Assembly: GCA_024763495.1 (NCBI GenBank)
Contig: JANTFJ010000031.1
Coordinates: 1-12,859, forward strand
Direction of reading: 5' to 3'
Source of the DNA: Desulfobulbaceae bacterium
Lineage (GTDB): Bacteria; Desulfobacterota; Desulfobulbia; Desulfobulbales; SURF-16
Length of the DNA: 12,859 nucleotides
Part shown: positions 1 through 6,746 of the stretch, piece by piece
Layout of the letters: the number at the start of each line of letters is the position of its first letter
Position numbering within the stretch: the stretch's first letter is position 1
The notes under the pieces: model-generated
Seen by the model: the letters and a program-made list of their open reading frames with translations, nothing else
What the model was told of the DNA's origin: nothing
The model's database searches: none
Made by a program: the position numbers and the translations under genes

Positions 1-12
1 ACAGCTAAAGCA

Positions 13-69
13 CACGGAGTCTCACTTCGTTCGCTTACCTCTGAACAGTTACAGGTCGGTGGTTTGGGC
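13..69. repeat. Module E repeat, left copy (degenerate)
   Basis: The words cacggagtct (13-22), cgcttacctct (32-42) and gtttgggc (62-69) recur in the same order near the right end of the window (12784-12793, 12795-12805 and about 12811-12818). The spacings between them differ. No reading frame is apparent here. It overlaps the left end of a module A copy. I read it as part of the dispersed intergenic repeat family. It may be cut by the window edge. Confidence 0.5.
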
Positions 70-98
70 AGTTTTTCGCCCCTACCTGAATAGTTACA
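41..98 (+). repeat. Module A repeat, diverged copy upstream of the GGDEF gene
   Basis: The copy starts with ctgaacagttaca and ends with ctgaatagttac. The better copies at 1396-1457 and 2778-2839 start with ctgtaaccagttaca and end with gagtagttac. The middle keeps the general order ggtt...agtt...cgc...tacc. It ends about 20 bp before the start codon of the next gene, so it probably lies in that gene's promoter or 5' untranslated region. Similarity is by eye and the copy is strongly diverged. Confidence 0.5.
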
Positions 99-120
99 CA
101 AAAAATATAATTAAACCCTG

Positions 121-1188
121 ATGAAGACAACTCATAACGATATCCACTGCAAACAGTCAAACAAAGGCAGGATATGTACTTTCCTTGATGAACAAGGAGT
201 ACCGATTAACGAAAACTGGCGTTCATTTATCCTCTTTTTAAACATTTTAAAATATCACCAATACCTGACTCAAAAACAGAAAAAGAGTATAAACACACTA
301 TTTGCTGATATTCTGGCCAAGGGTGATTATACGGATAAACAATTCCAGGATCGCATTGAACAATTTCGCAATATATATTCCGCCACTTATATAAACAAGC
401 TACAGGAGACAATAAAGGAATCAGAAAAACTTCTCCAGGAGTTCAAAAAACTTTCAAAAAAAAGAACGGGTAATGTCGAGGTTCTGCAAAATACCACTGT
501 CAACTGTATTGGCGGATCTGAAAATCCCAGGGACATCATCAAAGAAGTTCGATCAGCCTTTACAAATGTTATCGAAGAGATGAACAGGGACACGGAAAAG
601 CTCAATCAGCTCAGTAAAACCGATCAACTAACCCGGCTGGGTAATCGTCGGGCCTTTGATGAGTATCTTAATGCCAGTATACAGAAATACAATTCATCGT
701 TTCCAGTATCTTTAATGATGCTTGACATTGACTTTTTTAAAAAATTTAATGACAACTATGGACATCGTATCGGCGATCAGGCATTGTCAACAGTCGGAAA
801 ATTATGTAAATACTGTGTTGATAAATTCTCTGAAAATCTTGATGAGCCCCTGCTGCCTACCCGTTACGGCGGCGAAGAATTCGCGGTTATAATGCCGGGA
901 CTTACTATTGAGCAGGCTGTTAAGGTTGCTGAATTTATAAGGAAAACCCTTGAAGATTATGATTTTATCATTCGCAACAACAAGGGAGAAATTGCCCACA
1001 AGAATATAACTATCACTGCGAGTATAGGAGTAGCAGAGGTACTGCCGCACTGGCTGGAAAACCAGGCAAACCAACTGGTGGAAGCCGCTGATAAAGCCCT
1101 TTACGGAGCTAAAGAGCAGGGACGTAACCAGGTTCGCAGTTACAGCGTAAAACTGGACAAAGGTCAGGAGACAGAAATAATAATTTAG
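121..1188 (+). CDS. GGDEF-domain diguanylate cyclase, cytoplasmic
   Basis: Predicted to make cyclic di-GMP from two GTP. The C-terminal half (about residues 165-345) is a GGDEF domain. DQLTRLGNRRAF begins at D168, the metal-binding segment LDIDFFKKFND has D202, and the signature RYGGEEF places G250-G251-E252-E253-F254, an active form of the motif. The stretch before it is DEPLLPT, so the RxxD inhibitory I-site is absent. The N-terminal 160 residues match no domain I can name. They are polar and helix-rich, with a probable coiled coil around residues 95-165 that could drive dimerisation. No signal peptide or membrane segment is visible. The ATG at 121 lacks a good Shine-Dalgarno sequence, so the start is less sure than the function. 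It stands alone, with repeat-filled gaps on both sides. The signal it senses cannot be inferred. Confidence 0.92.
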   Translation: MKTTHNDIHCKQSNKGRICTFLDEQGVPINENWRSFILFLNILKYHQYLTQKQKKSINTLFADILAKGDYTDKQFQDRIEQFRNIYSATYINKLQETIKESEKLLQEFKKLSKKRTGNVEVLQNTTVNCIGGSENPRDIIKEVRSAFTNVIEEMNRDTEKLNQLSKTDQLTRLGNRRAFDEYLNASIQKYNSSFPVSLMMLDIDFFKKFNDNYGHRIGDQALSTVGKLCKYCVDKFSENLDEPLLPTRYGGEEFAVIMPGLTIEQAVKVAEFIRKTLEDYDFIIRNNKGEIAHKNITITASIGVAEVLPHWLENQANQLVEAADKALYGAKEQGRNQVRSYSVKLDKGQETEIII

Positions 1189-1257
1189 AGCCTTACATCT
1201 GAAACGATAGCGATCAATAAACCACACCTTGACTTTGGAGAAGGCACGGCCTGTAAG

Positions 1258-1370
1258 CGTTTCAGAGATGCCGCCATGTGCCCGTTTCAACGCTCGCGAT
1301 AATACATCAGGTATATCGCGGCGTTTAAACGGGTGCAGGGTGGTGTTCATGGAGCGCTTACTCTGAAACG
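1258..1370 (-). repeat. Module BC palindromic repeat, minus orientation, with 10-bp terminal inverted repeats
   Basis: The reverse complement reads taagcgctccatgaacacc, then a long hairpin, then gcacatggcgg, the same order as the + copies at 2737-2897 and 11027-11123. The hairpin arms are about 1279-1302 and 1314-1337 and pair over some 20 bases (gcccgtttcaacgc with gcgtttaaacgggtgc, cgcgata with tatcgcg). This copy alone is also flanked by a perfect 10-bp inverted repeat, cgtttcagag (1258-1267) and ctctgaaacg (1361-1370), making a MITE-like unit of 113 bp. It is non-coding and lies downstream of the GGDEF gene. It could also act as a transcript-end hairpin, but no T-tract follows. Confidence 0.75.
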
Positions 1371-1395
1371 GTTACCTTTATCGAGCGCTGTCACC

Positions 1396-1457
1396 CTGTA
1401 ACCAGTTACAATTACAGGGGTTAGCGAAGTTAGGACGCTTACCCCATGAGTAGTTAC
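1396..1457 (+). repeat. Module A repeat (62 bp) between the GGDEF gene and serC
   Basis: Closely matches 2778-2839 over its full length: both begin ctgtaaccagttacaattac, share ggttagcgaa and end gagtagttac. It holds two small palindromes: gtaac-ca-gttac near the left end, and a central stem ggggttagcg / cgcttacccc with one mismatch. A module D core (ctttatcgagcgct, about 1376-1389) sits just upstream. No gene lies in this gap. The module sits about 105 bp upstream of serC. Confidence 0.75.
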
Positions 1458-1522
1458 TACAAAATAACAACAAACACCACTCCGGAGGAATTTGATAAAA
1501 GGAAATATCGATTTTCCATCCT

Positions 1523-1543
1523 CTGGTTTCTGGTTTCTGGTTT
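1523..1543 (+). repeat. Heptanucleotide tandem repeat (ctggttt)x3 in the serC leader
   Basis: Three exact copies of ctggttt in a row, followed by a partial fourth (ctg), end about 10 bases before the serC Shine-Dalgarno sequence. A 7-bp unit can change copy number by slippage. Here that would alter leader length but no reading frame. Whether it is variable cannot be told from one sequence. Confidence 0.8.
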
Positions 1544-1562
1544 CTGATAAACGGAGGGAAAA

Positions 1563-2645
1563 ATGCCGGAAAGAATCTATAATTTCAGCCCGGGGCCGGC
1601 CACCTTGCCCCGGGAAGTGCTGGCCCAGGCCAGTGAGGATATTATCAACTATAATAATACAGGCATGGGCCTTGTCGAGTTAAGTCATCGGAGCGGGGAA
1701 TTCATGGCCATTGCCGAGGAAACCGAGGCCCTGCTGAGGGAACTTCTCAACATCCCCGCCAATTACAAAGTTCTTTTTCTTCAGGGCGGGGCCTCGACTC
1801 AATTTGCCATGATTCCCATGAACCTGCTGGGGGCAGGGAAAAAAGCTACCTATCTTAACACCGGGACCTGGGCCAAAAAGGCCATCAAAGAAGCAAATAT
1901 TATAGCTGAAGCCGATGTCGCCTACTCCAGCGAAGCTGACTCTTTCAATCATGTCCCGGACCAGGCAGATTATTCTGTGGCTCCGGAATCGGAATATCTC
2001 TATTTTGTTTCCAATAATACCATTTACGGCACCCAGTTTAAGCAATTTCCCCAATCAGAAAAAATGCTGGTCTGTGATATGTCATCGGATATCCTTTCCC
2101 GCGAAATTGATATTAAACCCTTTGGCCTGATATTTGCCGGCGCCCAGAAAAATATGGGACCTGCCGGAGCAACGGTCGTTATCATTCGGGATGATCTACT
2201 GGATCGTACTCCGGATTCCGTACCTACCATGTTCCGTTATAAAACTCACGCGGATAAAGGATCAATGTTTAATACCCCGCCATGCTTTGCTATCTATACT
2301 ATTGGTCTGGTTTTGAAATGGCTGAAAAAAATTGGCGGGGTAGCGGAGATTGAAAAAATAAACCGGGAAAAAGCCGCCTTGCTCTATAAGGCCATTGACA
2401 AAACAGATTTTTTTAAGGGCCATGCCCGGGAAAATTCCCGTTCAATGATGAATATCACTTTTAACCTGCCAAGCCCGGAACTTGAATCCAGACTGGTAAC
2501 AGATGCGCTTGATGCCGGCTTCAGCGGTTTGAAGGGCCATCGCTCAATTGGTGGACTACGGGCCTCGATTTACAATGCCTTCCCTCGGCAGGGAGTTGTT
2601 GATCTGATCGATTTCATGGAAGAATTTGCCAAGAAAAACGGCTGA
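1563..2645 (+). CDS. serC: Phosphoserine aminotransferase SerC
   Basis: PLP-dependent class-V aminotransferase of the second step of serine synthesis. It converts 3-phosphohydroxypyruvate plus glutamate to phosphoserine plus 2-oxoglutarate, and in many bacteria also acts in pyridoxal phosphate synthesis. The length (360 residues) is standard. It begins with the family's typical YNFSPGPATLP, has LFLQGGASTQF around residues 75-85, and the PLP-lysine motif FAGAQKNMGPAG with K196 as the Schiff-base lysine. Near the C terminus are GLKGHRSIGGLRASIYNA and a final FMEEFAKKNG, also typical. The ATG is preceded by a strong Shine-Dalgarno GGAGG (1553-1557). It is transcribed alone. No serA or serB is nearby. 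The 5' leader carries a 7-bp tandem repeat and, further up, module A. The 3' end abuts a decayed MITE fragment. Confidence 0.97.
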   Translation: MPERIYNFSPGPATLPREVLAQASEDIINYNNTGMGLVELSHRSGEFMAIAEETEALLRELLNIPANYKVLFLQGGASTQFAMIPMNLLGAGKKATYLNTGTWAKKAIKEANIIAEADVAYSSEADSFNHVPDQADYSVAPESEYLYFVSNNTIYGTQFKQFPQSEKMLVCDMSSDILSREIDIKPFGLIFAGAQKNMGPAGATVVIIRDDLLDRTPDSVPTMFRYKTHADKGSMFNTPPCFAIYTIGLVLKWLKKIGGVAEIEKINREKAALLYKAIDKTDFFKGHARENSRSMMNITFNLPSPELESRLVTDALDAGFSGLKGHRSIGGLRASIYNAFPRQGVVDLIDFMEEFAKKNG

Positions 2646-2647
2646 CA

Positions 2648-2731
2648 GATTTTCAAAATAACACAGAGTCGGGCAGGTAAGCGAGGTACGAAACTCCGCA
2701 GAAAGGGCATTCCCGGACAGGCTCCCAGCTG
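2648..2731 (+). mobile_element. Decayed right-end fragment of the 147-bp MITE-like element
   Basis: Starting three bases after the serC stop codon, this stretch matches the right half of the intact element at 10844-10990. Shared words are aataacaca, gag/aagt-ggg, aaagggcattc and cggacag-ctcc-agct. It carries about 20 extra bases in the middle (ggtaagcgaggtacgaaact) and substitutions in the terminal repeat. The left half is missing. As with the intact copy, module BC follows immediately, so element and repeat may have been copied together. Confidence 0.65.
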
Positions 2732-2736
2732 TTTAA

Positions 2737-2897
2737 CGTAAACGCCCCATGAACACCACCGTGCACACGCTTTAACCCTGTAACCAGTTACAATTACAGT
2801 GGTTAGCGAAATTATGGCGCTTATCCTGTGAGTAGTTACCTGTGATATACGAATGTATTATCGCAGGGCGTGGGGTACGCACATGGCGATGTCCCTG
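2737..2897 (+). repeat. Module BC repeat, plus orientation, split by a module A insertion
   Basis: The left part, cgccccatgaacaccacc...cacgctttaaccctgt, and right part, gatatacgaatgtattatcgcagggcg...gcacatggcgatg, correspond to one continuous sequence at 11027-11123. Here they are separated by module A (see 2778-2839). The outer bases still pair in part (left tgcacacgct; right gtacgcaca), as in the uninterrupted copies. Together with the flanking MITE fragment and module D it fills the serC-M48 gap. No gene is present in 2646-2978. Confidence 0.75.
2778..2839 (+). repeat. Module A repeat inserted inside module BC
   Basis: Nearly the same sequence as 1396-1457. Compared with the uninterrupted BC copy at 11027-11123, the extra DNA is 62 bp (2782-2843). 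It is bounded by the direct repeat cctgt at 2777-2781 and 2839-2843, present once in the other copy (about 11066-11070). That pattern fits insertion with a 5-bp target duplication, or precise loss from the other copy. The left cctgt also resembles module A's own end, so the exact boundary is uncertain. Confidence 0.75.
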
Positions 2898-2920
2898 AAT
2901 TTCTTACTGTTATGGGGGGT

Positions 2921-2957
2921 GTCGCTGCCTGGGTGTTCTTTATTGAGCGTTTTACCT
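2921..2957 (+). repeat. Module D repeat upstream of the M48 protease gene
   Basis: The sequence gtcgctgcctgggtgttctt-tattgagcgt matches gtatcgccgcctgggtgtac-tttatcgagcgct at 12581-12613. Shorter relatives of its right part occur at about 1371-1390 and 11159-11180. It ends about 20 bp before the next start codon. No promoter was recognised within it. Confidence 0.6.
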
Positions 2958-2978
2958 GCTTAACAATACTGGAACTTA

Positions 2979-4379
2979 ATGAAAATTAAATTTATTAATC
3001 TGGCAGTCATCTTTTTCCTTGTCTGGGGAAATATTTTTGTTAACTGCAATACTGTCCGGGCTTTTTCAGTTAAAGAAGAACGGGAATATGGGGAAAAACT
3101 CCTTACTGTAGTCCGCCTCCAGTTCAGGCTTCTGGAAGAACCGGATATCTCACAATATGTTAATAAACTTGGACGGGAAATTCTTACGGTTACAGGTTCC
3201 CAATTTTTTGATTATCATTTTTATGTGATCAGGGATAAGGCTTTTAACGCCTTTGCCGCTCCCTCAGGTCTTGTTTTCGTCCATAGCGGTCTTATCCTGC
3301 AGATGGATAACGAGGGTGAACTCTTCAGTGTTCTGGCTCATGAGTGCGGCCATGTTAACAGTCGACACATTGCTGAACGAATTAACAAATCCGGCAAGAT
3401 TACCGCTACTAGCCTGGCCATGATCCTGGCCGGGATTGCCATGGGCGGGGGAGCCCTGACCCAGGCCATGGTTACCGGCGGCCTGGCTACCGGGGCCACG
3501 ATGAACCTTAGATTCAGCCGACAGGATGAAGAAGAAGCCGACAGGCTGGCTTATAAATGGATGGTAGCCGATAACCGTAATCCTGCGGATATGGTTTTAA
3601 TGCTCAAAAAAATGTACCAGATTGAAAAAATTCGCAGAAGCAGCCCGCCACCCTACCTGTTGACTCACCCAGGCCCCAAAACGAGAATGGGATATGTAGA
3701 AGACCTGATTGCCCAGAATCCCGGTTCAGGATATCGGGTTACCGATCAGTTTAACTTCAAACGATTTAAAGTCAGGGTCAACTGCCTGAGCCGGAACCCG
3801 ATGAAACTTTTTGTCCCATACAAAAAACAACTGCATAACAGCAAGAATAAACCTGACACGATAATGGCCTATTATGGTTTATCCCAGGCTTACCTGGCCA
3901 ACATTGACTTTAACAACGCAAAAGAAAATTTACAGAAAGTAATAGAATTTTATCCGGACAGGCCCATATTGCGGACGGATATGGGGGTTATTGAATTTCA
4001 ACAGAATAAAATTGATGAGGCCCTGGCTCATTTTAAATATGTCAGGCGTAAAGAACCGGGAAACTGGTACAATACCTTTTATCTAGCCATGGCTTTACAG
4101 AAAAAAGGTGACACAAAAAGAGCCATTGAACTTTACGATCAATTAACCGGTGTTATACCTGACTACCCCAACCTGTATTATCAAATTGCTGAGATTAGTG
4201 CTGCAGATAACGACAAGGAGGGAGGACATTTTTACCTGGGTAAATATTATTTTTGTCTGGGTGATTTTAAAAATGCCACCTTTCATCTCAACAAGGCCAG
4301 GGAAACCATGGCGGCAACCAGTAAACTCTACCAGGAGACTGATGTTCTGCTCCAGAAAATGCGTGACGTTAAGGAATAG
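2979..4379 (+). CDS. Periplasmic M48-family zinc metalloprotease with TPR domain (BepA-like)
   Basis: A secreted or periplasmic zinc endopeptidase, by family likely involved in quality control of outer-membrane proteins. Residues 1 to about 28 form a Sec signal peptide (MKIKFINLAVIFFLVW core, likely cleavage after VRA). The protease domain covers about residues 35-240. It has the zinc motif H121-E-C-G-H125, the third-ligand region RQDEEEAD (E184-E186) after a small hydrophobic stretch, and THPGPKTR with H230, equivalent to the regulatory histidine of BepA. From about residue 280 to 455 are TPR-like helical repeats (YYGLSQAYLANIDFNNAKENL, WYNTFYLAMALQKKGDTKRAIELYDQL). The overall plan and length match E. 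coli BepA. The ATG has only a weak GGA upstream. The next gene starts six bases after the stop, so the two are probably co-transcribed. BepA itself cannot be asserted over other M48-TPR paralogues. Confidence 0.92.
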   Translation: MKIKFINLAVIFFLVWGNIFVNCNTVRAFSVKEEREYGEKLLTVVRLQFRLLEEPDISQYVNKLGREILTVTGSQFFDYHFYVIRDKAFNAFAAPSGLVFVHSGLILQMDNEGELFSVLAHECGHVNSRHIAERINKSGKITATSLAMILAGIAMGGGALTQAMVTGGLATGATMNLRFSRQDEEEADRLAYKWMVADNRNPADMVLMLKKMYQIEKIRRSSPPPYLLTHPGPKTRMGYVEDLIAQNPGSGYRVTDQFNFKRFKVRVNCLSRNPMKLFVPYKKQLHNSKNKPDTIMAYYGLSQAYLANIDFNNAKENLQKVIEFYPDRPILRTDMGVIEFQQNKIDEALAHFKYVRRKEPGNWYNTFYLAMALQKKGDTKRAIELYDQLTGVIPDYPNLYYQIAEISAADNDKEGGHFYLGKYYFCLGDFKNATFHLNKARETMAATSKLYQETDVLLQKMRDVKE

Positions 4380-4385
4380 CCTGAC

Positions 4386-6389
4386 GTGCCTGTTCTGGAA
4401 AACAGCCTGGTAACCCTGAAACTGGGAATTGATACCGGAGGAACATTTACTGATTTTATTCTCCTGCGTGGCGACAGAATAGAAACATTTAAAGTCTCCT
4501 CTACCCCGGATGATCCAAGCAAAGCAATTTTTCAAGGCTTAAATCATTTTTTTGATAACCTGCCGACAAATATTGAAATTGTCCATGGAACCACTGTGGC
4601 AACCAACAGCTTCCTGGAGAGAAAAGGGGCAAGAACCCTGCTGATAACTACGGCAGGCTTTGAAGATATTCTCCAGATCGGTCGGCAGAACCGTCCAGGT
4701 TTATATGATCTTGGCGTAGAACGGCCCAGGGAAATAATTCCGCCGGAGCAGTGTATCGGGGTGCGGGAACGCCTGCGCTTTGACGGAACCGTTCAGCTTC
4801 CCCCGGCAAAAAGTGCCGGCAGGCGTCTAAGGCGCATCTGCCGGGAACAGAAAATTAATTCTGTGGCTGTCTGTCTCCTGCATTCCTATGCCAATCCAAT
4901 CCACGAAAAAAAAATTAAAAAAGAACTTTCCTCCCTTAAAATCCCGGTAACCCTGTCTGCCGAACTGCTGCCCGAATTCCGCGAATATGAAAGGATGACC
5001 ACCACCCTGATCAACGCTTACCTGGCTCCGGTTATTTCCAGCTATATTAAGCGCCTAAGCCACAGGCTGAAACATTCTTTTTCCATTCAACAGTCAAATG
5101 GGGCCGTGCTGCCGGCCCGCCTGATTGAGAACAGGGCTGTTCACACGATTCTTTCCGGCCCGGCAGGTGGAGTTCAGGGGGCTTTTCAACTGGCCGGAGA
5201 AATTGACATCAAGCAGATAATTACCTTTGACATGGGCGGAACATCAACCGATGTTTCCCTCTGTGATTCCGGGCCCAGCCTTAGCCGTGAATATGAAATT
5301 GACGGCTATCCCCTGCGGATTCAGGTGTTTGATATCCATACAGTGGGAGCGGGAGGAGGTTCCATTGCCAAAATTGACCGAGGAGGGCTGCTCCAGGTAG
5401 GACCGGAAAGCGCCGGAGCCGACCCCGGCCCGGTTTGTTACGGCAAAGGTGACAAAATTACTGTTACTGACGCTAACCTTTTCCTGGGTCGTCTTGTGGA
5501 AGATTCCTTCCTGGGCGGCAGAATGAATCTTGACAAAAAAACAGTGCAGGAGAAAATGGCCGATCTTGCCGCTGAGCTGGGGCTGAAGCCACTGGAAACC
5601 GCCCTGGGTATTATTCGGATAATCAACAGTGGTATGGCCAAGGCTATTCGCAAGGTATCTTTAGAACGGGGGTATGCTCCGGCTGATTTTACCCTGATGA
5701 CCTATGGCGGGGCCTCAGGTCTGCACTGTTGTGAACTGGCGGAAGAGTTAGGAATCAAACAAATTATCGTTCCCGCCCGAGCCGGGATTCTCTCGGCCCA
5801 GGGCATGGTTCGCAGCGCTCCGGCCCTTGATTACACCAAGGCCCTGTTTTTAACCGACAATGAATTACGGAAAAGTAAGATAGAAACGGCATTCGCGCCC
5901 ATGATAGCGCAGGGAACAAAGGAATTGTTAAAACTCTGCGGTTCCGGCAAAGTCAGGGTGAAACGTTTCCTGGATCTGCGGTATCATGGCCAGTCGTTTG
6001 AACTGACAATCGACTATGACCACAAATTCAGAATTAATTTTCACAAACTTCATGAAAAACAATTTGGTTATGCCATGAAAAACTCTCCCCTGGAACTGGT
6101 TGCTATCCGTTGCACCATACGTCTGGAGGGCCAGGTTACTCCCCTGCCCCGGCAGCGCTGTAAAACAAAAAAGGCGGCCAGGGCTCAGGGTAAAGGAAAA
6201 ATATTTTTTGCCCACGATGAAAAAAAGGTTGATATTTATCGACGAAAAGATCTGGATTGGGGCCATAGCATACATGGCCCGGCCCTGATCATGGATGATT
6301 ACACGACAATACTGCTGACCGGCAGGTTTAAGGCCAGGGTTGACGCCCTGAGCAATCTGCGGATAACAGACCTCGTAAAAACATGTTAA
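4386..6389 (+). CDS. Hydantoinase/oxoprolinase family protein, HyuA type
   Basis: Family members use ATP to open cyclic amides (N-methylhydantoin, 5-oxoproline) or form the large subunit of acetone carboxylase-like enzymes. The substrate here is unknown. At 667 residues it is close to the usual HyuA size. The N-terminal domain begins LGIDTGGTFTDF (residues 13-24) and continues with HGTTVATNSFLERKGARTLL. The central ATPase-like part has FDMGGTSTDVS (D282) and HTVGAGGGSIA, then ADPGPVCYGKG. The C-terminal part has TYGGASGLHCCELAEELGI and GILSAQGM. The start is GTG at 4386, with AAGGA about ten bases upstream inside the end of the preceding gene. That suggests coupling to the M48 gene. No HyuB partner is present, so this is an orphan subunit in the window. 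It is predicted cytoplasmic and converges with the cytochrome gene 13 bp downstream. Confidence 0.93.
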   Translation: MPVLENSLVTLKLGIDTGGTFTDFILLRGDRIETFKVSSTPDDPSKAIFQGLNHFFDNLPTNIEIVHGTTVATNSFLERKGARTLLITTAGFEDILQIGRQNRPGLYDLGVERPREIIPPEQCIGVRERLRFDGTVQLPPAKSAGRRLRRICREQKINSVAVCLLHSYANPIHEKKIKKELSSLKIPVTLSAELLPEFREYERMTTTLINAYLAPVISSYIKRLSHRLKHSFSIQQSNGAVLPARLIENRAVHTILSGPAGGVQGAFQLAGEIDIKQIITFDMGGTSTDVSLCDSGPSLSREYEIDGYPLRIQVFDIHTVGAGGGSIAKIDRGGLLQVGPESAGADPGPVCYGKGDKITVTDANLFLGRLVEDSFLGGRMNLDKKTVQEKMADLAAELGLKPLETALGIIRIINSGMAKAIRKVSLERGYAPADFTLMTYGGASGLHCCELAEELGIKQIIVPARAGILSAQGMVRSAPALDYTKALFLTDNELRKSKIETAFAPMIAQGTKELLKLCGSGKVRVKRFLDLRYHGQSFELTIDYDHKFRINFHKLHEKQFGYAMKNSPLELVAIRCTIRLEGQVTPLPRQRCKTKKAARAQGKGKIFFAHDEKKVDIYRRKDLDWGHSIHGPALIMDDYTTILLTGRFKARVDALSNLRITDLVKTC

Positions 6390-6402
6390 CCCAACCCCTC
6401 TC

Positions 6403-6732
6403 TTACTTCTTCCGGTGACAGGTCTTACATGATTTCCCCTTCGGCACCTTCATCTCTACATGGCAGGGCCAGCAGATTTTTTTATGAAAATCATTACCCA
6501 TACCTTTTTTGTTCTGTGGTACAATACTTAAATGACCGCCCTGGCCGCTGTCATGGCACTTGGTGCAGGCCAGCTTCTCCTGATGCGCCCTATGGGGGAA
6601 AATAACCGCTGGTTTCTTTCCTGCAACCGCGAAACGATCTTTCAGGTTCATGGTCTCCGGGCCGTTGCCGGCCAGGCATAAAGAAGAAACAGCCAAAATA
6701 CCTGTTGCCAAACAAAAAATTGTTTTTTTCAT
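6403..6732 (-). CDS. Periplasmic triheme cytochrome c (class III / c7-like)
   Basis: A small electron carrier of the periplasm. Residues 1-21 are a signal peptide (MKKTIFCLATGILAV core, cleavage after SLCLA). The mature part has three haem-binding CxxCH motifs: C56-TKC-H60, C87-WPC-H91 and C102-KTC-H106. Four further histidines (H47, H50, H67, H83) supply enough distal ligands for three bis-histidine haems, as in cytochrome c7/c3 proteins. The FPHRAHQEKLACTKCH segment is typical of the family. It is the last gene of the glgX-gpmI-cytochrome unit, 14 bases after the gpmI stop. A GGA lies just upstream of its ATG. Triheme c7 proteins usually shuttle electrons to or from membrane complexes; the partner here is not visible. 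No clear terminator follows. Confidence 0.92.
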   Translation of the reverse strand: MKKTIFCLATGILAVSSLCLAGNGPETMNLKDRFAVAGKKPAVIFPHRAHQEKLACTKCHDSGQGGHLSIVPQNKKGMGNDFHKKICWPCHVEMKVPKGKSCKTCHRKK

Positions 6733-6746
6733 TTTTTTTCCATATT

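Noticed and set aside
802..1350. 182-codon open frame on the - strand over the GGDEF gene and module BC
   Set aside because: Antisense to the conserved GGDEF domain and running into a repeat; no ribosome site or recognisable motif.
1492..1683. Short frame starting with TTG after a ggagga sequence upstream of serC, possibly a leader peptide
   Set aside because: It runs through the heptamer repeat and well into serC out of frame. The amino acid content is not leader-like and there is no attenuator structure.
4143..4535. 130-codon - strand frame across the M48/hyuA junction
   Set aside because: Antisense to two well-supported genes and without any recognisable feature.
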